From: Azophilus sp963663395 | Lineage (GTDB): Bacteria; Pseudomonadota; Gammaproteobacteria; Pseudomonadales; Azotimanducaceae | Assembly: GCA_963663395.1 (NCBI GenBank) | Contig: OY760226.1 | Coordinates: forward strand, 4,154,001 to 4,218,000 | Length of the DNA: 64,000 nt | Reading direction: 5' to 3' | Notes under the pieces: generated by a model | The model's input: only the letters and a program-made list of their open reading frames with translations | Told to the model about the DNA's origin: nothing | The model's database searches: none | Shown here: positions 9,858 to 17,491 of the stretch, in pieces | How the letters are laid out: each line of letters opens with the position of its first letter | Numbering within the stretch: position 1 is the first letter of the stretch | Translations under genes and position numbers: made by a program

Positions 9858-12038
9858 TCAGGCAAGCTTGTGCGGGCAGATTAGACACCCGCCGGAAGTG
9901 ATCCTCCCGATCTCCGCGCTGTCCGGGTAGCCGGCGGCAACCAGGGCATTCAGGCAAGGCTCGACCCGATCAGCGGGCACGCTGGCCAGCAACCCGCCGG
10001 AGGTCTGCGGATCGGCCAGTAGCCGCACCCCCGGGTCCCCCGGAGCGCGCCCGCGTATCTCGAAGTCTGCGAACGCCTGCTCATTGCCTTCCTGCAGCAC
10101 GCTGAAGGCGCCGCCGGCAAAGCCCTCAAGGGCGCCCTGAAGGCTTGGCACCGCATCCAGCCAGAGTTCGGCAGTGGTTCCGGAGGCCCGCAACATCTCG
10201 CCCAGGTGGCCCACCAGGCCGAAGCCGGTTACGTCCGTCATGGCCCGGACCCCGTTCGCGCGCAACACATCGAGCGCCTGCCGGTTGGACTGGTCCATGA
10301 CGCCCGTTGCGGCCTGCAGGAATCGCGTCTGCGCCTGTCCGCGCATGTGCGCCGCCAGCAGCACGCCGATGCCGAGCGGCTTGGTCAGCAGCAGGCGGTC
10401 ACCGACCTGGCAGCCCGCCTTGGTCAATACCGGCTCCACCGCCCTGCCGGTAACCGCCAGGCCCAGGGACAACTCGGGACCTTCGGAGGAATGGCCGCCC
10501 ACCAGGGGCACACCGTCACCGTTCAACACATCCACGGCACCCTTGAGCAATCCGTACAGTTCCTCTTCCATCATCGCTTCGGTCATCAGCGGCACCGTGG
10601 CGATGGCCATGGCACTGGTGGGCTTCGCCCCCATGGCGTAGATGTCGTTCAGGCTGTGATGGGCGGTGATTCGCCCGAACAGGTAGGGATCGTCGACGAG
10701 GCTCCTGAATCCGTCCAGGGTCAAGAGCAACGGCTCGGATTGACCGCGCAGAATCGCTGCATCGTCGCCGATGCCCTGAACCAGGTCGCTATGACTCTGT
10801 TCCGGCAGACGTTCCAGAACACGGTGCAGAGGCCCGGCCGCCAGCTTCGCGCCGCAGCCTCCGCAGCGCATCGGGTCGAACGGAGGCTGATCCTGGGTGG
10901 CGCCGATGCTTCGGGGTTCGCCGGCCGTCCGGGCGCCGGCCATGTCCGGCAGCTTACGAAATCGCTCCATGAAGCGGCGGTCGATCCACTCCTTCCACCG
11001 CCAGACCCAGGCTCCCCGAACCGAGAGCCCCGACCTGGACGCAACGGCCCGCCCGTCGCCCGTGCCGATGATGCTGAGGAAGCGCTTCTGCGGCCTGAAT
11101 CGTCGGAGCGCGCGCCCCTCAAGCGACCGGCGCAGGTTGGCCGCCAGCACCGGCCCGGCCCGAACGGCAATCACCCCGGACTTGGGCCGCTCCTGCCCGT
11201 CGAGGCAGGCCACATCGCCGCTGACGAATACCGCGGGGTGGGACAGCGAGCGCAGGCGGGCGTCCACCTGTGCAAAACCCCGGGAATCCGTGGCCAGTGC
11301 GCTGTCGCGGACCCAGTCCGGCGCGACCACGCCGGTCACCCAGAACAGCCGGTCCCATTCCACGGTTCCATCAGCCAGGACGAGTTCGCCTTCGTTCGCC
11401 GCCGAGACCGCCCCGAAACGCAGTTCGATGCCGGCCTTGTAGAGTTCATCCGCCAGCATCCGTTGCGCCCGCCTGCCCAGACCGGGAAGGAGTTCCAGCG
11501 TGAGGATGCCGATCTCGACACCGCGCGGCAGGGCGTTGCGCGCCGCGAGCGCCAACTCCACGCCCCCGGCTCCGCCGCCCACGAACAGTATCTTCGTACC
11601 CGGCCCGGCATCTTCCAGAAGGGTCCGCCAGTGGGGCAGGAACCGCCCGATGGGCTTGACCGGCACCCCGGCGCCGCCGAATGCCTCCGGGACCGCCCCG
11701 CAGTTGATCGAAAGCGTGTCGAAGCGCACGGGCGGCCGGTTTGCGCATAGGACGGTGTTGCCCTCCAGGTCCAGCCCCGTGACCTCGTCGACAATCAGGC
11801 GGGCACCTGCAAAGCGGCAGAGTGGACCCAGGTCGATGTGAATGTCTTCCCAGCGGTAGTGCCCCGCCACGTATCCTGGCAGCATGCCGGAATACGGTGT
11901 ATGGGCCTCCCGCGCTATGACGGTGATGCGCACGCCTGCCGGGGGATCCATCCCCAGCGACTTTAGTACCTGGACGTGGCTGTGGCCGCCACCGACCAGC
12001 ACCAGATCGAAGACCGGCGGGGCGGGGTCAGGCCGCAT
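9858..12038 (-). CDS. selD: NDH-type flavoprotein fused to selenide, water dikinase (SelD)
   Basis: A 726-residue fusion. Residues 1-360 form a pyridine nucleotide-disulfide oxidoreductase domain related to NADH dehydrogenase-2, with VLVGGGHSH near residue 14 and LFVGGGAGGVELALAARNAL near residue 151. Residues about 385-726 form SelD, which makes selenophosphate from selenide and ATP. The SelD signature GGCGAKL places Cys395 and Lys398 at the positions of E. coli Cys17 and Lys20; the catalytic residue is Cys, not selenocysteine. The flavoprotein half may reduce selenium for the kinase half, as proposed for known fusions of this kind. A rhodanese gene lies about 800 bases upstream on the same strand. 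No selenocysteine genes (selA, selB, selC) or selU are visible in this window. Confidence 0.93.
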   Translation of the reverse strand: MRPDPAPPVFDLVLVGGGHSHVQVLKSLGMDPPAGVRITVIAREAHTPYSGMLPGYVAGHYRWEDIHIDLGPLCRFAGARLIVDEVTGLDLEGNTVLCANRPPVRFDTLSINCGAVPEAFGGAGVPVKPIGRFLPHWRTLLEDAGPGTKILFVGGGAGGVELALAARNALPRGVEIGILTLELLPGLGRRAQRMLADELYKAGIELRFGAVSAANEGELVLADGTVEWDRLFWVTGVVAPDWVRDSALATDSRGFAQVDARLRSLSHPAVFVSGDVACLDGQERPKSGVIAVRAGPVLAANLRRSLEGRALRRFRPQKRFLSIIGTGDGRAVASRSGLSVRGAWVWRWKEWIDRRFMERFRKLPDMAGARTAGEPRSIGATQDQPPFDPMRCGGCGAKLAAGPLHRVLERLPEQSHSDLVQGIGDDAAILRGQSEPLLLTLDGFRSLVDDPYLFGRITAHHSLNDIYAMGAKPTSAMAIATVPLMTEAMMEEELYGLLKGAVDVLNGDGVPLVGGHSSEGPELSLGLAVTGRAVEPVLTKAGCQVGDRLLLTKPLGIGVLLAAHMRGQAQTRFLQAATGVMDQSNRQALDVLRANGVRAMTDVTGFGLVGHLGEMLRASGTTAELWLDAVPSLQGALEGFAGGAFSVLQEGNEQAFADFEIRGRAPGDPGVRLLADPQTSGGLLASVPADRVEPCLNALVAAGYPDSAEIGRITSGGCLICPHKLA

Positions 12039-12221
12039 GGCACCGGAAACTCCGGCCGCGAGCCGGAAGACTCGGCCACGCCGAGCGAACGCAGTGTTTG
12101 CGCAATGCGCAGGCAGTGATCACGGGATCGGGTCAGACCTTCTGGCCGCAGGAACGGTGCGACAGATTAGTCAACTTCACGACAACCGGCCACCGCCGCA
12201 TCCTGTGGCGTCGGCAGCCCC

Positions 12222-12518
12222 TCAGTCGTCGAGGTCGAAATCCAGGTAATCGAGGTCGTCGTCGAGGGCTTTCCGCTCCATGTGCCGTTCTATGGCGCGG
12301 CGGATGGCGAACTTCCGGGCGCATCGTTCCCGGCCACTGAGTTTGACCTCTTCGTCGATGTTGGGGCCGTCGTCTTCCGCGTCCGCATCGAATGCGTTGG
12401 CGTCGGCGTTGGCGTTGGCGTCATCGTCGGCATAGGGGAAATCTTCAGACCTACCGGCACGCCGGCCTTCCTGCATCGAAAGCACTGCAAGAGCTTGTTC
12501 TTCCTCAGATTCCCTCAT
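12222..12518 (-). CDS. small acidic protein with Asp/Ala/Asn repeats, unknown function
   Basis: A 98-residue, strongly acidic protein. Its middle part is a low-complexity DANANADANAFDAD stretch. Its end combines a basic helix (ARKFAIRRAIERHMERKAL) with an acidic tail (DDDLDYLDFDLDD). That arrangement resembles small PA3496-type proteins of Pseudomonas, but I am not certain of homology. ATG 12518 is used; an in-frame TTG at 12542 is an alternative. The antisense frame is also open, so coding status rests mainly on the organised charge pattern. Confidence 0.5.
   Translation of the reverse strand: MRESEEEQALAVLSMQEGRRAGRSEDFPYADDDANANADANAFDADAEDDGPNIDEEVKLSGRERCARKFAIRRAIERHMERKALDDDLDYLDFDLDD
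12394..12430. repeat. triplet/hexamer microsatellite (GCGTTG/GCGTCG)
   Basis: The plus strand alternates gcgttg and gcgtcg about five times. It encodes the Asn/Ala/Asp run of the acidic protein and could change length by slippage without breaking the frame. Confidence 0.7.
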
Positions 12519-12812
12519 GACCGCGACAACCCGCTCGAACAACCGGCCGCACAGACACCCTCCATTGCGCTTTTTTTTGACGCCACCCGAGAGGTGTCAA
12601 GCACATGCTTTCAATCAACTTGCTGCGAAGCCGTGCGCGCGGCATCGTCTGCAAGTCGTGAATTCACGTTCCACATGCAGTTGTGTCCTGCGAAACGCCA
12701 ATAAGTTCAACTCCTGGCTTTTCGCAGAGTTCGATGCTGTCCCGGAGATTGCGTGAATACGGGGTCTGCGCGCCGCGCGGCGGTTGCCGGTCCGGGCATG
12801 CGCGTGTGCGCT

Positions 12813-13238
12813 TCAGTCGGCGGGTTTGCGCATCCAGCGGCTCGTGGATGCCGTCTCCTGAACGGTTTCGCCCGACTTGGCCCAACCGTTGAAACCCACG
12901 GCAAGGTGGGCCACGTCGGGATAACCCATGTCCTTGAGGGCCCGGGCCGCCAGCGCGGAGCGTCCGCCGCCGGCGCAGAACAGAACGATGCGCCTGTCTT
13001 CGGCGAAGTAGTCCCGGTAATAGGGGCTGGCCGGGTCCGCCCAGAACTCCAGCATGCCGCGCGGCGCATGCTTCGCGCCGGGGATGGTGCCGAGATCGAC
13101 ATTCTCCTGCAGTTCGCGGATGTCGATCAGCAACAGGTCGTCCCCCGCCTCCATCTCGCTTTTCAACTGTTCGACGGAAAGGTTTTCGAGCCCGCGTTTG
13201 GTCTCGTCAACCAGTTGGAATATGGGCTTGATGCTCAT
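12813..13238 (-). CDS. single-domain rhodanese-like sulfurtransferase
   Basis: Cytoplasmic rhodanese of 141 residues, transferring sulfane sulfur (or possibly selenium) through a persulfide on Cys88 in the loop CAGGGRS. The fold is recognised by LLLIDIRE, the family's DxRE motif, and by RSALAARALKDMGYPDV. ATG 13238 has GGAGG 8 bases upstream. It lies upstream of the selD fusion on the same strand, with the small acidic gene between, and next to the larBE genes, whose cofactor also needs sulfur. A role in either pathway is only suggested by position. Confidence 0.88.
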   Translation of the reverse strand: MSIKPIFQLVDETKRGLENLSVEQLKSEMEAGDDLLLIDIRELQENVDLGTIPGAKHAPRGMLEFWADPASPYYRDYFAEDRRIVLFCAGGGRSALAARALKDMGYPDVAHLAVGFNGWAKSGETVQETASTSRWMRKPAD

Positions 13239-13439
13239 GGCGCGCCTCCGGACGTTCCGTTCGGTTGCCTAATGTAGCCCATCTCGCGGACATTTCTCAC
13301 CACGAACCGCGCCGGGGCTGACGGGTGGCGTGCAGACCGTCGGCGCGCTATCGTTGGGCGCGTTGATGGTTCAGCCGTTCAGCATCATCCAACGCGGATT
13401 CGTCCCAACGCTGCGCCAAGCGCGAGAAGACCGACAGCC

Positions 13440-14654
13440 ATGACTTCCAGAAGGCAATTCCTCAAGGCCGGCGCCCTGGCCACCGGGGTCACCGCCCATC
13501 GCGAATCGACGGCCGCCGCCCGCGTAGCACGCAACGCCGGCAACCGGGTGCGCCGTTACGTGACCCTCGGCAGAACCGGCCTGTCCATCTCCGACATTTC
13601 CTTCGGATCGAGCCGCCTGCGCACCGGACAGGAACACCTGGTGCACCACGCCCTGGACCTGGGCATCAACTATTTCGACACCGCGGAATCCTATACGCGC
13701 CGGCAGTCCGAGCAGGTGCTCGGCAACGCCTTGCGCGGCAAGCGCGACAGCGTCGTCATCGCATCGAAGACCCATTCGTACGGGAGCACCCGCAAGGAAT
13801 CGATCATGGCGGCTCTGGACGACAGCCTGCGCCGGCTCCGCACCGACTACGTCGATGTCTATTTCAACCACGCCGTGAACGATACCGACAGGCTGGACAA
13901 TCCGGAGTGGTTCGAATTCGTCGAGCGCGCCAAGCAACAGGGCAAGATCCGATTCACCGGCATGTCCGGCCACGCGGGGCGCCTGATCGACTGTCTCGAC
14001 CACGCCTTCGACAAGGACATGGTCGACGTGGTGCTCATCGCCCACAACTTCGGCCAGGATCCGGCTTTCTACGAGCAGTTCGCCCGCGGTTTCGATCTGA
14101 TTGCCAGGCACCCCGGCCTGCCGCGGACCCTGGCGCGGGCCAAGTCGCTCGACGTGGGCGTGGTGGCGATGAAAACCCTGATGGGCGCCAGGCTCAACGA
14201 CATGCGGCCCTACGAGCGCGACGGCGCTTCCTACGCCCAGGCGGCATTCCGCTGGACGCTCTCCAACCCTCACGTGGATGCGCTGGCGATTTCCATGACC
14301 AGCGAGACCGACATCAACGAGTTCCTCGGCGCGTCCGGCTGGCAGGCCCTGGCGCGCGGCGACCGGGCGCTGCTCGACACCTACGCCCAGCTGAACGGCA
14401 CCAGCTACTGCCGCCACGCCTGCAACGACTGCGAGGGCGCCTGCCCCTACGGGGTTCCCATTTCCGACGTTCTGCGCACCCGCATGTACGCAACGGATTA
14501 CGGCGATCTCACTTTCGCGCGGGACGAATACGCCGCCCTGCCCGCCAATGCCGCCGCTTGTCTCGCCTGCTCCGGCGAACCCTGCCGCGATGCCTGTACC
14601 CACGGCCTCGACATCCCGGGACTGTGCGCGCCGACGCACCGCATGCTCGCCTGA
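13440..14654 (+). CDS. Tat-exported aldo/keto reductase with C-terminal Fe-S type cysteine motifs
   Basis: A 404-residue aldo/keto reductase-fold protein. The N-terminus carries a twin-arginine signal (SRRQFLKAGALATG), so it should fold with its cofactor and then be exported. The AKR tetrad is visible: Asp and Tyr in NYFDTAESYT, Lys in IASKTH and His in VYFNHA. After the barrel come two clusters of four cysteines: C-x3-C-x2-C-x3-CP (from YCRHACNDCEGACPYG, near residue 323) and C-x2-C-x4-C-x3-C (ACLACSGEPCRDAC). The first resembles the 4Fe-4S motif of ferredoxin-like AKRs. It starts a plus-strand run with larB and larE, 66 bases before larB. Substrate unknown. Confidence 0.85.
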   Translation: MTSRRQFLKAGALATGVTAHRESTAAARVARNAGNRVRRYVTLGRTGLSISDISFGSSRLRTGQEHLVHHALDLGINYFDTAESYTRRQSEQVLGNALRGKRDSVVIASKTHSYGSTRKESIMAALDDSLRRLRTDYVDVYFNHAVNDTDRLDNPEWFEFVERAKQQGKIRFTGMSGHAGRLIDCLDHAFDKDMVDVVLIAHNFGQDPAFYEQFARGFDLIARHPGLPRTLARAKSLDVGVVAMKTLMGARLNDMRPYERDGASYAQAAFRWTLSNPHVDALAISMTSETDINEFLGASGWQALARGDRALLDTYAQLNGTSYCRHACNDCEGACPYGVPISDVLRTRMYATDYGDLTFARDEYAALPANAAACLACSGEPCRDACTHGLDIPGLCAPTHRMLA

Positions 14655-14720
14655 GTCACCCCGGTGCGCAATCTCACGCGGAAGCCGGCGGCGACAACAC
14701 CGATCCGCGAAGGTAGTTCC

Positions 14721-15467
14721 ATGAAAGGTGTGGACCTCGAACAGATCCTCGCTGCCTGCAAGTCGGGCGGTCTCGAGCTGGAGGAAGCCGCGGCGCGGAT
14801 TCGCGCTTCCTTCTTCCAGGACCTGGGACATTCGACGCTGGACACCGACCGGCAACGGCGCACAGGCGCGGCGGAAGTCATCTACGGCCAGCACAAGACT
14901 CCGCAGCAGATCGCGGACCTGGTGAGCGCCCTGTCCGCCAACGGGCAGAACGCCCTGGTCACCCGGGCAAGTCGGGAGGCCTTTGAAGCCGTTCTGGGCA
15001 GGGAGCCCGAGGCCCGGTTTCACGAACCGGCCGCCGCCATCACGCTGATGTGCGCCCAGCCTTCTCCCCCCGCAACGTCCGTAGCCGTGGTGACGGCAGG
15101 CACATCCGACCTGCCGGTCGCGGAAGAAGCCGCTGTCACCGCCGAGTTTTACGGCAATCGGGTGAGCCGCATCAACGACGTGGGGATTTCAGGCATTCAC
15201 AGGCTGCTTGCCCGGCTCGACGACATGCGCGAGGCGCGCGTGTTGATCGTGGTGGCCGGCATGGAAGGCGCCCTGCCCAGCGTGGTGGCCGGCCTCGTGG
15301 ACAAGCCGGTGATCGCCGTGCCGACCAGCGTGGGATACGGCGCCTCCTTCGGTGGCGTGACAGCCCTCCTGGGCATGCTGTCCAGCTGTGCCTCGGGCCT
15401 TTCCGTCGTCAACATCGACAACGGATTCGGCGCCGGGTACCTTGCCAACATGATCAACAGGCTCTGA
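14721..15467 (+). CDS. larB: LarB, nicotinic acid adenine dinucleotide carboxylase/hydrolase for nickel-pincer cofactor
   Basis: LarB carboxylates the pyridinium ring of nicotinic acid adenine dinucleotide and cleaves off AMP, the first step of nickel-pincer nucleotide synthesis. The 248-residue product has an N-terminal helical part containing DTDRQRRTGAAEVIYGQHKT and a PurE-like C-terminal core with VVTAGTSDLPVAEEAAVTAE, VVVAGMEGALPSVVAGL and PTSVGYGASFGG, all typical of LarB. ATG 14721 has AAGG 8 bases upstream. It ends 7 bases before larE. Confidence 0.93.
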   Translation: MKGVDLEQILAACKSGGLELEEAAARIRASFFQDLGHSTLDTDRQRRTGAAEVIYGQHKTPQQIADLVSALSANGQNALVTRASREAFEAVLGREPEARFHEPAAAITLMCAQPSPPATSVAVVTAGTSDLPVAEEAAVTAEFYGNRVSRINDVGISGIHRLLARLDDMREARVLIVVAGMEGALPSVVAGLVDKPVIAVPTSVGYGASFGGVTALLGMLSSCASGLSVVNIDNGFGAGYLANMINRL

Positions 15468-15474
15468 TCCGAAC

Positions 15475-16299
15475 GTGCAACAGGAACTGGACGCCAAATA
15501 CACGGCCTTGAAAAAGGCCTTGAGAAGCCTCGACAGCACAATCGTCGCCTTTTCCGGGGGCGTCGACAGTTCGCTGGTGGCATTCGTGGCGGCGGAAGTG
15601 CTCGGCAAGGCCAGCCTGGCCGTGACCTCGGGAAGCGCGAGCCTCAAGCGCCGTGACCTGGACCTCGCACGGACGCTCGCCGAACGCTGGGGCATGCGGC
15701 ACCGGGTCATCGTCACCGATGAACTGACCAAGACGGACTACCGGGCAAATCCCACCGACCGGTGCTTTCACTGCAAGACGTCGCTCTACACGGCGCTGGC
15801 CGAAATCGCCGCCCGGGAAGGCATCGCCAACGTGGTCAACGGCACCAATATCGACGATCTCGGCGACCACCGGCCCGGCCTCGTGGCAGCCCGGGACTTC
15901 CGGGTCAAGTCACCGCTGGTCGATGCGGGCTTTGCCAAGGCGGACGTCAGGGCGCTGGCGGCGGAACTCGGGCTCGACAACGCAGAAAAGCCCCAGTCGG
16001 CCTGCCTGTCGAGTCGTTTTCCGTACGGATCGCACATCGATGAGGCGCGCCTGGCACAGGTGGAGCGCGCCGAGGAGGCACTGGCAGACCTGGGCTTTCT
16101 CCAATTCCGGGTACGGCACCACGAAGACGTGGCAAGGCTGGAAATTGCCGCCGACGAGTTGCCCCGCGCGCTGGAAATGCGGGACAGGCTGAGCGATGCG
16201 GTCAGGGCCTGCGGCTATCGCTTCGTCGCCCTGGACCTCGCCGGCTTCCGTTCGGGTTCCCTGAACGAAGGGCTGATACCGGCCAGGGCCATCGTCTGA
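15475..16299 (+). CDS. larE: LarE, ATP-dependent sulfur insertase for nickel-pincer cofactor
   Basis: LarE adenylates the carboxylates made by LarB and inserts sulfur. The 274-residue protein has the PP-loop SGGVDSS at residues 27-33. Three cysteines stand out: Cys97 and Cys100 in DRCFHCK, and Cys177 in SACLSSRFPYG. The last matches the position of the sacrificial cysteine of Lactobacillus-type LarE. Together the three resemble the ligand set of the [4Fe-4S] LarE type, which recycles sulfur rather than destroying its own cysteine. Translation starts at GTG 15475, 7 bases after larB. larC, needed for nickel insertion, is not in this window. Confidence 0.93.
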   Translation: MQQELDAKYTALKKALRSLDSTIVAFSGGVDSSLVAFVAAEVLGKASLAVTSGSASLKRRDLDLARTLAERWGMRHRVIVTDELTKTDYRANPTDRCFHCKTSLYTALAEIAAREGIANVVNGTNIDDLGDHRPGLVAARDFRVKSPLVDAGFAKADVRALAAELGLDNAEKPQSACLSSRFPYGSHIDEARLAQVERAEEALADLGFLQFRVRHHEDVARLEIAADELPRALEMRDRLSDAVRACGYRFVALDLAGFRSGSLNEGLIPARAIV

Positions 16300-16340
16300 C
16301 CTGAACGAAGGGCCAATGCCGATCGGGGCAATCGTCTGAC
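16261..16340 (+). repeat. two 40-bp tandem copies of the larE 3' end including the stop codon
   Basis: Bases 16261-16300 and 16301-16340 are 40-bp units matching at 33 of 40 positions. Each begins ctgaacgaaggg and ends atcgtctgac. The first unit holds the larE stop; the second lies outside the gene and would encode nearly the same C-terminal dozen residues. It looks like an aged tandem duplication. Confidence 0.85.
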
Positions 16341-16354
16341 GCGGACGATAACCT

Positions 16355-17266
16355 TCAGGCCGAGTCCGCTTTTTGCTCCCGCTCCGCCCTGTCCTTCAGG
16401 TACCTGTAAAGCTGCCGGTCATGCCGGGTCGCTGCCGAGACGCGGTCGGTGCGAATGGCGGGCTGCCAGCGCGGCGGAGCCCCTTCGACCCGGTCGCCGA
16501 CCACCGTCACCCTCTGCACGATGCGCTCGTCGGTAAAGTCGTTCAGCACCGTGTGCTGGGTACAGCGGTTGTCCCAGATTGCGACCGTGCCTTCCGTCCA
16601 GCGGTAACGCACCGTGAACCGCGGGCTCTTCACCCAGTTCACAAGGTAGCCCAGCAACTCATCGCTCTCGGCCGGGTGCATCTCGACGATTCGCCGGGTG
16701 AAGTGCTCGTTCACGTACAGGGCCTTGCACCCGGTTTCGGGGTGTACCCGCACCACCGGGTGCACCGCCACCCGGTCCGGACGCTTGTGCGGCTGCGCAT
16801 CGTGCAGTGCCGAGAGCCCGTCGCAGAGGTCCCTGAGCGGGGCCGACAGGCCTTCGTAGGCGGCGTAAAGGCTCGCCCACAGCGTGTCGCCACCGGTTTC
16901 GGGACACTTGATCATGTGCAGCACCGACATGAGTGCCGGCTGTTCCTGGAAGGTGAGGTCCGTATGCCATTCATCCGCCACGCCGCCGTGACTGGCCGCA
17001 AGCTCGAATATTTCGTCGTGGTCGGTGAACGGATTGTTGAGGTTGGGGTGCCCTTCCAAGGGGCCGAATTGGCGTCCGAACGCCAGGTGTTCATCCAGGC
17101 TCCACGCCTGGCCGGGAAAGAAGAGTACCAGGTGCTCGAGCAGCAACTGCCTGACCCGCTCGATCTCCCCCGGGCCGCAGCCCGCCAGGTTGACGCCGCG
17201 CACTTCGGCGCCCAACGCACTGGCGAGTTTCGTTACCTGCCAATCGGTGTTTCGCGCCACGTCCAT
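16355..17266 (-). CDS. TauD/TfdA-family Fe(II)/2-oxoglutarate dioxygenase
   Basis: Cytoplasmic non-heme iron dioxygenase of 303 residues that hydroxylates a substrate at the cost of 2-oxoglutarate; relatives act on taurine, alkyl sulfates or phenoxyacetates. The iron triad is clear: His101 and Asp103 in EWHTDLTF, and His238 in NRCTQHTVLNDF. The 2-oxoglutarate-binding arginine should be the one near residue 250 (ERIVQR). ATG 17266 is chosen; a GTG three codons upstream is possible. No sulfonate transporter is adjacent, so taurine is not assured. It is divergent from the lipid cluster. Confidence 0.9.
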   Translation of the reverse strand: MDVARNTDWQVTKLASALGAEVRGVNLAGCGPGEIERVRQLLLEHLVLFFPGQAWSLDEHLAFGRQFGPLEGHPNLNNPFTDHDEIFELAASHGGVADEWHTDLTFQEQPALMSVLHMIKCPETGGDTLWASLYAAYEGLSAPLRDLCDGLSALHDAQPHKRPDRVAVHPVVRVHPETGCKALYVNEHFTRRIVEMHPAESDELLGYLVNWVKSPRFTVRYRWTEGTVAIWDNRCTQHTVLNDFTDERIVQRVTVVGDRVEGAPPRWQPAIRTDRVSAATRHDRQLYRYLKDRAEREQKADSA

Positions 17267-17491
17267 TGCCGCCACCTGTTCCGTTCAGCGCCTGCAGTTT
17301 TGTAGCATTCTACCCGGTCGCGGATCGGGTGGCGCGACCGTTCCCAATACGCGACTCCCCCGCCTGGCCGGCCGGCGTTCCGGAGAGCGAGACCGCGCAA
17401 AGCGGAGTCATTATAGAATGCCGCGCATGACGACGAGACCAACCAATCTCCAAACGCGCGCATTCCATTCCGAACGGGGGAACCTCGGGCG

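Noticed and set aside
12571..12600. T-run with an adjacent imperfect hairpin
   Set aside because: Wrong order for a terminator on either strand; no gene ends there.
12664..12885. 73-codon minus-strand frame before the rhodanese end
   Set aside because: Overlaps the rhodanese C-terminus in another frame and has no protein-like pattern.
13371..15023. Minus-strand frame of 550 codons
   Set aside because: It runs antisense to the aldo/keto reductase and into larB, both certain genes; no recognisable motif.
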